Shown here: piece by piece, positions 1 to 5,567 of the stretch | Layout: every line of letters begins with the position of its first letter | Numbering within the stretch: the stretch's first letter is position 1 | Assembly: GCA_937907035.1 (NCBI GenBank) | Contig: CALCTX010000330.1 | Location: forward strand, 1-7,097 | Source of the DNA: an uncultured Selenomonadales bacterium | GTDB lineage: Bacteria; Bacillota_C; Negativicutes; Selenomonadales; Selenomonadaceae | Length of the DNA: 7,097 nt | Reading direction: 5' to 3' | Translations under genes and position numbers: made by a program | Notes under the pieces: generated by a model | What the model saw: only the letters and a program-made list of their open reading frames with translations | The model's database searches: none | What the model was told of the DNA's origin: nothing

Positions 1-2
1 TT

Positions 3-653
3 ATTGTGTTCTGCGTTTCCTGGTATGTTCAGACACTTTACTCACTGACCCTGTATTCCATGAACAATGAACACAGAATGAGTTCCATTCATAAGAATGT
101 TGAAAGCCATTATGAGGAAGAAAATAATTACCACAAGTATTTTGATGAGCTGTTCAGTCAAAAAATTATTATGGCTTCGGACGTGATTCTTTCCGACTGG
201 GAGAACTGCAGCAATGAAAAGCTTATGGATCTGAAGGAAGTCCTTCGGGTGGATTCTCTTGAAATCTACGATAATAAAGGTGTGGCCGAATTTTCTACAA
301 GGAATGATATAGGTAATAAGCTCCTGGATGTTCATCCCGGATTTGCGGAAACCGTGGACGTGGAACTTGATACATATACGATTATGTACCCGGCAGATTT
401 CCGCGAAGATGACGAATATCAGCTGGAAAGCATGGGACTGTACAGTAAGGAGTATGGGGCCCTGGGCCTGTTGGTTCTTGGGGCTGAGGACAGTCTTCGT
501 GAAAGCCTTACGGCAACCGGTTCTATCAAAACCATTCTGAAATCCATAGTAACCGATATGGACACAACCAGTTTTGCGATTGATAAGGAAACAGGAAAGA
601 TTGTCCGCATTACTGACAAATATCAGGACAAACTAAAGAGGATGTTGGAGTAA
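3..653 (+). CDS. Partial sensor-like membrane protein, 5' end outside window
   Basis: I do not recognise a specific family. The frame is open to the left edge, and neither the GTG at 6 nor the ATG at 60 has a ribosome binding site, so the true start very probably lies upstream. The first residues visible (IVFCVSWYV) look like the end of a membrane helix. About 190 mostly hydrophilic residues follow, rich in acidic and aromatic residues, as expected of an extracytoplasmic ligand-sensing (Cache/PAS-like) domain. Near the C-terminus, SFAIDKETGKIV resembles the beta-hairpin found in the second half of Cache sensors. The protein ends 15 residues later in RMLE and a TAA. No second membrane helix and no GGDEF, HAMP, kinase, methyl-accepting or SpoIIE-type output domain follows. 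It is therefore either a stand-alone sensor or a gene truncated at its 3' end. The next gene begins 15 bases downstream with its own ribosome binding site, so the three leftmost genes may be co-transcribed. The sensor assignment is inference from sequence character only. Confidence 0.6.
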   Translation: MVFCVSWYVQTLYSLTLYSMNNEHRMSSIHKNVESHYEEENNYHKYFDELFSQKIIMASDVILSDWENCSNEKLMDLKEVLRVDSLEIYDNKGVAEFSTRNDIGNKLLDVHPGFAETVDVELDTYTIMYPADFREDDEYQLESMGLYSKEYGALGLLVLGAEDSLRESLTATGSIKTILKSIVTDMDTTSFAIDKETGKIVRITDKYQDKLKRMLE

Positions 654-668
654 ACAGGAGGTAATAAC

Positions 669-1211
669 GTGGAAACGGTTTTATATGTTGTTTTGGGTTT
701 GATAGTGTTGGTTGTTGTGGCGATTAAGGCATTTTTTGCCAAGCAGGGTGATGCTAAGCTGGTAATTTATGAGAAGAAACGTACTCCTTTGGTCGTGGTT
801 GATATGGACGACAAGCAGGTTGTATTGAAAAGCGAGATCAAATTTGAGAATCGCGGGACGCAAGCATCGGTTATTACGGACATGGTTGTTCGTCCACAGT
901 TGCCGTTTGAACAGTATGACGGAATTGATGTACGGGGAAAGATCGAAAGGTCTGATGCACCTCGTGAGGATGATTATTTTGAAGCGTATATTATTGAAGT
1001 CGGCGAGAGCATGACGGCTTGTGTTATGTTAACTTTGACGGCCCGGAAGGGAATGGATATAAAAGAAGCACTTTCAAAGATGGTTGATCTGCCGACGGAT
1101 GTTATCTATACGGTCCATTCGCGTAAGCCTTGGGCATTGAAAAAATTCCGTGTTATTTTTGCGGCTGAGGAGATTGCCAAAGCAGCCGATGTTAAACTGG
1201 TGGAGGATTAA
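669..1211 (+). CDS. Hypothetical protein with one N-terminal membrane anchor
   Basis: 180-residue protein of unknown function. Residues about 4-25 form one strongly hydrophobic helix ([19 protein letters not shown]), followed by lysines, which suggests an uncleaved signal anchor. The remaining 150 residues are rich in alternating hydrophobic residues ([28 protein letters not shown]), consistent with a beta-sandwich soluble domain. I see no catalytic motif and no cysteine cluster. The GTG start is supported by AGGAGGT at 656-662, seven bases from the start when counted from the AGGAGG core. The stop codon TAA shares its last A with an ATG of the following CofE-like gene, so the two are almost certainly translationally coupled and probably act together. 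Positive charges follow the helix ([10 protein letters not shown]), which would favour a cytoplasmic C-terminal domain, but that is a weak topological inference. The gene is real judging from its start signal, packing and composition; its function is unknown. Confidence 0.8.
   Translation: METVLYVVLGLIVLVVVAIKAFFAKQGDAKLVIYEKKRTPLVVVDMDDKQVVLKSEIKFENRGTQASVITDMVVRPQLPFEQYDGIDVRGKIERSDAPREDDYFEAYIIEVGESMTACVMLTLTARKGMDIKEALSKMVDLPTDVIYTVHSRKPWALKKFRVIFAAEEIAKAADVKLVED
1202..1206 (+). promoter_or_regulatory. Ribosome binding site of the CofE-like gene
   Basis: GGAGG lies inside the last codons of the upstream gene. Two consecutive ATG codons follow, at 1211 and 1214. The site is 4 bases from the first and 7 from the second. 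The second spacing is the usual one, so 1214 is preferred as the start; the difference is one residue. Confidence 0.6.
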
Positions 1212-1213
1212 TG

Positions 1214-1867
1214 ATGGAAAACGATTTTAAGATAGTGCCGGTACCGACAAAGATACTTACTCATAAAGACGATATTGTTGATGTAATGGAGAAATATACA
1301 AAGGGAAAGATTGGCCCTGATGATATTGTTTCGGTAGCCGAAAGTGTTGTCGCGATCACGCAGAATAATGTTGTGCGGCCGGAAGATATGGATATTACGC
1401 CTCTTACTTGTTTTTTGTGCCGGTTTTTTCCGGATCATGGCAGTTTGGCTTCACCACAGGGAATGCAGGCTTTGATTGAAGTATCCGGATATGGAAAAGT
1501 TATCAGTGCGATGATAATTGGCTTTTTGGGAAAACTTGTCGGAAAGAAAGGTTTATTTTATGAGCTTGCCGGTGAGCAGGCGGCACTTATTGATGATATT
1601 CCGGGAACAATGCCGCCTTATGATAAACATGTTGTTTATGGCCCAGAGAAACCGAATGAGGTTACAGCTAAGATAAAAGAGCGCCTGGGGTGCTTCGGAG
1701 CAACAATAGTTGATGCCAACGATCTTAAAAGAGTACGGGTAGTCGGCAAGACAGATGGCCTTAAAGATGAGAAGATCATTTCCGGTCTTATTGATAATCC
1801 GTTTGGAAATGGTTCAGAAAAGACACCGATTGTCATTTTAAAGAATTTCAGACAATATCAGGAGTGA
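1214..1867 (+). CDS. CofE-like (F420-0:L-glutamate ligase family) protein
   Basis: About 217 residues resembling the coenzyme F420-0:L-glutamate ligase (CofE/F420_ligase) family. In F420-making organisms that family adds glutamate to F420-0 using GTP. The N-terminal part matches the family pattern of a stretch before a GDD-like turn, then a buried strand ending in [13 protein letters not shown] (family: SKxVSKAEGR-like), residues about 35-55. The C-terminal half carries [11 protein letters not shown], the [19 protein letters not shown] segment, [16 protein letters not shown], and a closing [16 protein letters not shown]. The last of these resembles the DNPxGN/EQTPI ending seen in CofE-like proteins of non-methanogens. 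The protein is soluble with no signal peptide. It overlaps the preceding membrane-protein gene by its first ATG and is followed by a terminator. No other F420 gene is nearby, so ligase activity on F420-0 should not be assumed; an unknown amide-bond-forming or regulatory role is equally possible. Family membership is recalled from motif appearance, not from a search. Confidence 0.72.
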   Translation: MENDFKIVPVPTKILTHKDDIVDVMEKYTKGKIGPDDIVSVAESVVAITQNNVVRPEDMDITPLTCFLCRFFPDHGSLASPQGMQALIEVSGYGKVISAMIIGFLGKLVGKKGLFYELAGEQAALIDDIPGTMPPYDKHVVYGPEKPNEVTAKIKERLGCFGATIVDANDLKRVRVVGKTDGLKDEKIISGLIDNPFGNGSEKTPIVILKNFRQYQE

Positions 1868-1872
1868 TCAGG

Positions 1873-1911
1873 GAGCTGCTGTGTGATGTAAAATCTGCGG
1901 CAGCTCTTTTT
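1873..1911 (+). terminator. Rho-independent terminator after CofE-like gene
   Basis: GAGCTGC at 1873-1879 pairs perfectly with GCAGCTC at 1900-1906. The helix can be extended on the loop side by a G-C pair and G-U wobbles, and a run of five T follows at 1907-1911. It sits six bases after the stop codon of the CofE-like gene, so it ends the left transcription unit and separates it from rph. Confidence 0.85.
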
Positions 1912-1916
1912 GTAGC

Positions 1917-1945
1917 TTGCAACTAATGGGGTTGGGGTATAAAAT
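1917..1945 (+). promoter_or_regulatory. rph: Candidate sigma-70/SigA promoter for rph-rdgB
   Basis: TTGCAA at 1917-1922 (four of six consensus bases) and TAAAAT at 1940-1945 (five of six) are separated by 17 bases. They lie immediately after the terminator of the previous unit and about 65 bases before the rph start. The position is where a promoter is needed. The -35 match is modest and TTGCAA is itself a palindrome, so this is a prediction only. Confidence 0.4.
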
Positions 1946-1997
1946 TAAGATATAGAAAATGGGTTGCAGGTTTTTGGATTAAAGAGTTAAGAGATTT

Positions 1998-2002
1998 GGA
2001 GG
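1998..2002 (+). promoter_or_regulatory. rph: Ribosome binding site that fixes the rph start
   Basis: GGAGG lies 8 bases before the TTG at 2011. It overlaps the in-frame TTG at 1996, so that upstream codon cannot be served by it. This supports 2011 as the start. Confidence 0.8.
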
Positions 2003-2010
2003 GCGTAGGC

Positions 2011-2757
2011 TTGAACAGAATAGATGGACGGGCGGCAAATGAGTTGCGGCCGATAAAAATAACGAAGTATTTTCAGCGGTATCCGGCAGGCTCGGTACTT
2101 ATTGAGATGGGGAATACGAAGGTAATCTGTGCAGTTTCGGTTGAAGATCATGTGCCGGCATTTTTGCGTGGTACCGGCGAGGGCTGGCTTACGGCAGAGT
2201 ATTCATTGCTTCCGAGTTCTACACTTACGCGCACGGCTCGGGAGGCAGCCAGGGGAAAACAAACCGGACGGACGCAGGAGATTCAGCGGCTTATTGGCCG
2301 GTCATTGCGGTCGGTACTTGATATGAAAGCTATTGGCGAACGGACTGTGATGGTCGATTGTGATGTTATTCAGGCTGATGGCGGTACGCGTACTGCTTCA
2401 ATAACCGGAGCATTTGTGGCTTTGGTGATGGCAATGGAATCTATCTATAAGGAAGAGAAGAATTTTCCGGTCAAGGATTTTTTGGCAGCGGTAAGTGTTG
2501 GGATTTCCTCTGACGGAGAACCGATTACAGATCTTTGTTATGAAGAGGACAGTCAGGCTATTGTTGATATGAATGTGGTTATGACTGGCGAAGGCGCGTT
2601 TGTTGAGGTACAGGGAACCGGAGAGGGACGGCCGTTTTCACGTCAGGAGCTGGATACATTGCTTGGCAGAGCGTCTGACGGAATAAATAAACTGATCTCA
2701 TATCAAAAAGATGTATTGGGAAATGAACTTGTTTGGAAGGTCGGGCGTATTGTCTGA
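2011..2757 (+). CDS. rph: Ribonuclease PH
   Basis: Phosphate-dependent 3'-to-5' exoribonuclease that trims the 3' ends of tRNA precursors, releasing nucleoside diphosphates. It works in the cytoplasm as a ring of six subunits. The 248 residues are the normal family length. The N-terminus [17 protein letters not shown] is the family signature and places the start at the TTG codon at 2011. Other marks are [16 protein letters not shown] (residues about 53-68), an arginine-rich [18 protein letters not shown] stretch (74-91), the phosphate-binding [10 protein letters not shown] (124-133, with Arg126), and [20 protein letters not shown], which contains the metal-site aspartates (about 180 and 186). 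All key residues appear intact, so the enzyme should be active, unlike the frameshifted rph of E. coli K-12. It is the first gene of a likely two-gene unit with rdgB, 11 bases downstream. Confidence 0.97.
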   Translation: MNRIDGRAANELRPIKITKYFQRYPAGSVLIEMGNTKVICAVSVEDHVPAFLRGTGEGWLTAEYSLLPSSTLTRTAREAARGKQTGRTQEIQRLIGRSLRSVLDMKAIGERTVMVDCDVIQADGGTRTASITGAFVALVMAMESIYKEEKNFPVKDFLAAVSVGISSDGEPITDLCYEEDSQAIVDMNVVMTGEGAFVEVQGTGEGRPFSRQELDTLLGRASDGINKLISYQKDVLGNELVWKVGRIV

Positions 2758-2768
2758 AAGGTGAATAT

Positions 2769-3362
2769 ATGAAGAAAATTGTTGTGGCAACGAAAAATAA
2801 AGGCAAGATAAGGGAAATGATGGCAGCGTTTGACAGTTTGGAAGTTGAATTGGTGCCGTTATCTGATTTCGGCGAGTTACCTGATGCAGTTGAAGATGGG
2901 GAAACATTTGAGGAAAATGCTTTGATCAAGGCACGTTTTTATATGGAGCAGACGGGATGTGCTTGCTTGGCAGATGATTCCGGACTCGAGGTCGAGGCAC
3001 TTGATTGGGCTCCGGGCGTATATTCGGCCCGGTTTGCCGGTTATCATGCGGATGATAAAGCAAATAATGATAAGCTGTTAAGTGAGTTGGCAAAACTTGG
3101 TAAAAATGAATCAAAAGCCCGATATGCTTGTGTATTGGCTTTTGTTGATATCAACGGAAAAGAACTTACAGCGAAGGGGACGTGTAACGGAGTCATTCGG
3201 CCTATAGCCCGCGGTAACGGAGGGTTTGGTTATGATCCGTATTTTTATATCAGTGAAGAAAAAACTATGGCTGAACTGACGCTGGAGGAGAAAGATAAGA
3301 TCAGTCATCGGGGCAGTGCTTTACGTGAAATGGCGGTTAAGCTGGCGGGACAATTGAAATGA
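2769..3362 (+). CDS. rdgB: XTP/dITP diphosphatase (RdgB/HAM1)
   Basis: Cytoplasmic house-cleaning enzyme that hydrolyses XTP, dITP and ITP to monophosphates plus pyrophosphate, keeping deaminated purines out of DNA and RNA. The 197 residues equal the E. coli RdgB length. Visible signatures are the substrate-binding ATKNKGKIREM at residues 7-17, GETFEENALIKARF at 44-57, ADDSGLEVEAL at 68-78 with the catalytic/metal aspartates 69-70, APGVYSARFAG at 81-91, GGFGYDPYFY at 151-160 and the base-recognition loop ISHRGSALREM at 178-188. The ATG at 2769 is chosen because it gives the family N-terminus MKKIVVATKN and has AAAGG at 2757-2761. Longer readings reaching back into rph have no support. The rph-rdgB pairing is frequent in bacteria and suggests one transcript. 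No convincing terminator follows. Confidence 0.97.
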   Translation: MKKIVVATKNKGKIREMMAAFDSLEVELVPLSDFGELPDAVEDGETFEENALIKARFYMEQTGCACLADDSGLEVEALDWAPGVYSARFAGYHADDKANNDKLLSELAKLGKNESKARYACVLAFVDINGKELTAKGTCNGVIRPIARGNGGFGYDPYFYISEEKTMAELTLEEKDKISHRGSALREMAVKLAGQLK

Positions 3363-3460
3363 ATACATGAATACATAAAAAAATAATTTTCTTTGCAGGA
3401 ATTTGGGGGTTCAATGCCTAACTAAACAAAGTGAGTTATTTTTAAAAGTTAAATATTAAG

Positions 3461-3466
3461 AGGAGG
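3461..3466 (+). promoter_or_regulatory. Ribosome binding site of the fumarase alpha gene
   Basis: AGGAGG lies within a longer purine run (AAGAGGAGGGG), 7 bases before the GTG at 3474. It is the strongest start signal in the window and identifies GTG as the start. I could not find a convincing -35/-10 pair in the 111 bases upstream. Confidence 0.8.
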
Positions 3467-3473
3467 GGTTGCA

Positions 3474-4316
3474 GTGCGTACAGTACAATATGCTGATATC
3501 GTAACCGCGGTCAGAAAGATGTGCATGGAGGCGGCGTATTATTTGCCGGAAGATATTTATGATGCGCTGAAAAAGGGACGCGAAACGGAGGAATCTCCGG
3601 TAGGCCGCGATGTACTCGATCAAATTATAAAAAATGCTGAAATTGCCAAGGCAGAGGATCGGCCTATTTGCCAGGACACGGGTATGGCTATTATTTTTGC
3701 TGAGGTAGGGCAGGATGTTCATATTGAGGGAGGACTTTTTGAGGATGCCATCAATGAAGGCGTATCAAAAGGGTATGTCGATGGATATCTCAGAAAATCA
3801 GTAGTAGGAGAACCGCTGTTTAATCGAAAAAATACGCAAGATAATACGCCGGCTATTATATATACAAGAATTGTTGGCGGAGATAAAGTAAAACTCCGTT
3901 TTGCATCGAAAGGTTTTGGCAGTGAAAACAAGTCCGATATAAAAATGTTAGTACCGGCTGATGGCGTTGAAGGTGTTAAAAAGGCAGTTTTGGATATCGT
4001 AAAACATGCTGATTGCAATCCTTGCCCACCTGTTGTACTTGGCGTCGGTATTGGCGGCACCATGGACAGAGCGGCTTATTTGTCAAAGCTGGCAATTATC
4101 CGTTCAACAAAAGTACGCAATGCGCATCCTGATTATGCAAAGCTTGAAGAGGAACTTCTTGAATTGGTTAATAAGACTGGAATCGGACCGCAGCTTGGTG
4201 GTACGACTACTGCATTAGCTGTTAATATTGAGTGGGAAGCAACTCATATTGCCGGTTTGCCGGTAGCTGTGACGATCAATTGTCATGCTGTCCGTCATGC
4301 GGAATGTGTTCTTTGA
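3474..4316 (+). CDS. Class I fumarate hydratase, alpha subunit
   Basis: N-terminal-type subunit of a two-chain, [4Fe-4S]-dependent hydro-lyase (TtdA/FumA-N family). With the beta subunit encoded next it interconverts malate and fumarate. The 280 residues match the family. The cluster-binding cysteines are recognisable in PICQDTG (Cys66), NPCPPVVLGVGIGG (Cys184, with Cys181 nearby) and INCHAVRHA (Cys270). RFASKGFGSENKSDIKML at residues 142-159 and GIGPQLGGTTTALAV at 236-250 are further family hallmarks. The same fold serves L(+)-tartrate dehydratase, but the adjacent succinate dehydrogenase/fumarate reductase genes make fumarase by far the better reading. The exposed cluster makes such enzymes oxygen sensitive, in keeping with an anaerobe. 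It is the first gene of the fum-sdh operon, 16 bases before the beta subunit. No standard symbol is given because two-chain enzymes are named inconsistently. Confidence 0.95.
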   Translation: MRTVQYADIVTAVRKMCMEAAYYLPEDIYDALKKGRETEESPVGRDVLDQIIKNAEIAKAEDRPICQDTGMAIIFAEVGQDVHIEGGLFEDAINEGVSKGYVDGYLRKSVVGEPLFNRKNTQDNTPAIIYTRIVGGDKVKLRFASKGFGSENKSDIKMLVPADGVEGVKKAVLDIVKHADCNPCPPVVLGVGIGGTMDRAAYLSKLAIIRSTKVRNAHPDYAKLEEELLELVNKTGIGPQLGGTTTALAVNIEWEATHIAGLPVAVTINCHAVRHAECVL

Positions 4317-4332
4317 TTGGAGGGAAAGATAA

Positions 4333-4890
4333 ATGGCAGAAAAAATTCGTATTACAACACCGCTTACGGAAGAAATGTCCCGTAAATTAAAGGCCGGTGA
4401 CAGTGTTCTTATTACCGGAACTATATACAGTGCCCGTGATGCTGCACATAAGGCTATGACTGAAGCTTTGGCACGTGGAGAAAAGTTGCCGATTGATTGG
4501 CAAAATCAGATAGTATATTATCTTGGCCCTACTCCGGCAAAACCGGGTGATCCAATCGGTTCGGCCGGCCCGACAACTTCCGGCCGTATGGATGCGTATA
4601 CGCCAACCATGTTAGCACAGGGTATTAAAGGAATGATAGGTAAAGGCTCAAGAAAACCTGAAGTCGTTGAGGCTATGAAAAAACATGGCGTAACATATTT
4701 TGCGGCTGTTGGCGGCGCTGCTGCTTTGATCGCAAAATCTGTTAAGAAATATGAAGTGCTTGCTTATCCGGAATTGGGCCCGGAAGCAGTGGCCGCTCTT
4801 ACGGTTGAGGATTTTCCGGCAATTGTCGTTATCGATACAGAAGGAAACAATTTCTATGAGCAAGGTCAGGCACCATATCGCCGTATTTAA
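4333..4890 (+). CDS. Class I fumarate hydratase, beta subunit
   Basis: C-terminal-type subunit (TtdB/FumA-C family) of the iron-sulfur fumarase whose alpha chain is encoded immediately upstream. The 185 residues match the usual length. Recognisable marks are the N-terminal ITTPLTEEMSRKLKAGD, a GTIYSARDAAHKAM segment near residues 29-42 that belongs to the active site, YYLGPTPAKPGDPIGSAGPT then SGRMD (residues about 62-87), and the glycine-rich GMIGKGSRKPEVVEAM (100-115). AAVGGAAALIAKSVKK (124-139) and a closing PAIVVIDTEGNNFYEQ follow. No cysteine cluster is expected, as the alpha chain holds the Fe-S site. GGAGGG at 4319-4324 is 8 bases before the ATG. Separate alpha and beta genes, as opposed to the fused E. 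coli FumA/FumB, are typical of anaerobic Bacillota and archaea. Confidence 0.95.
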   Translation: MAEKIRITTPLTEEMSRKLKAGDSVLITGTIYSARDAAHKAMTEALARGEKLPIDWQNQIVYYLGPTPAKPGDPIGSAGPTTSGRMDAYTPTMLAQGIKGMIGKGSRKPEVVEAMKKHGVTYFAAVGGAAALIAKSVKKYEVLAYPELGPEAVAALTVEDFPAIVVIDTEGNNFYEQGQAPYRRI

Positions 4891-4907
4891 TCCTTTGGAG
4901 GGGAAAA

Positions 4908-5525
4908 ATGTTTAATTTAACGTTTTATGTAAGACGCTTGCATTCATTGTGCGGTTTGGGATGTTTAGGATTTTTCCTGCTGGAGCATCTCTTTACCAAT
5001 GCCAGAGCATTGCTTGGACCGTTATCCTTTAATCGGGCAGTCGGTCTTTTGACATCAATTCCCTGGCAGATAATGTTACCGATTGAGTTGTGTTTTGTTG
5101 CCGCTCCCTTTGCTTTTCATGCTTTTTATGGGATATATATCGGTTTGCAGGCACGCAACAATCCGGTGAATTATCCGTATCTGAACAATATTCAGTTTAC
5201 GTTGCAGCGCTTAACGGCTTGGTATATGTTGGTATTTTTGGCTTGGCATGTATTTCATTTGCGAGTTATGATCCGTGGCGGCGGAACACAGATTACATAC
5301 CAGCTTATGCAGAATCTGTTTGAGAATCCAGTTATATTTATTCTTTATCTCCTTGGCATGTTGGCGGCAATTTTCCATTTTTGCAATGGAATCTCTACAT
5401 TTTGTATGACTTGGGGAATTGCAAAAGGCCCGCGGATTCAAAAGATGATAAATCTTGGCTGTATGGGATTGTGTGGCTTATTAAGTCTTGTGACAGTAGT
5501 GTTTATGGTAAGCTACATTATTTAG
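4908..5525 (+). CDS. sdhC: Succinate dehydrogenase/fumarate reductase cytochrome b subunit
   Basis: Membrane anchor of complex II, Bacillus/Wolinella type, carrying two b hemes and the quinone site on a single polypeptide. The 205 residues contain five hydrophobic segments, at about 14-31, 52-78, 103-122, 140-164 and 182-204. Four helix histidines line up with the known bis-His heme ligands of B. subtilis SdhC: His27 (LLEHLF), His71 (AFHAFYG), His114 (AWHVFH) and His157 (IFHFCNG). RRLHSLCG near the N-terminus and FYGIYIGLQARNNP after helix 2 are also typical. GGAGGGG at 4897-4903 precedes the ATG. The gene sits 17 bases after fumarase beta and 42 before the flavoprotein gene, giving the usual C-A(-B) order of this complex II type. 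It passes electrons between menaquinone and the FAD/Fe-S subunits. Whether the complex runs as succinate oxidase or fumarate reductase is not visible. Confidence 0.95.
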   Translation: MFNLTFYVRRLHSLCGLGCLGFFLLEHLFTNARALLGPLSFNRAVGLLTSIPWQIMLPIELCFVAAPFAFHAFYGIYIGLQARNNPVNYPYLNNIQFTLQRLTAWYMLVFLAWHVFHLRVMIRGGGTQITYQLMQNLFENPVIFILYLLGMLAAIFHFCNGISTFCMTWGIAKGPRIQKMINLGCMGLCGLLSLVTVVFMVSYII

Positions 5526-5567
5526 CGGCAGGATAATTGGTGATGTTGTTTAAAGGAGAGGGATTTC

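Noticed and set aside
1996..2010. Longer rph reading starting at the TTG at 1996 (adds five residues)
   Set aside because: That TTG overlaps the GGAGG ribosome binding site itself, and the family N-terminus begins at the TTG at 2011.
2733..2768. Longer rdgB reading starting inside rph
   Set aside because: No ribosome binding site there, and the 12 extra residues are absent from the RdgB family, which begins MKKIVVATKN-like.
3419..3443. Possible terminator: TAACT / AGTTA stem followed by five T
   Set aside because: Only five base pairs, four of them A-T, with a 10-base loop; too weak to act as an intrinsic terminator.
3474..4890. L(+)-tartrate dehydratase in place of fumarase
   Set aside because: Same protein family, but the operon with complex II and no tartrate transporter or regulator makes fumarase the better call.
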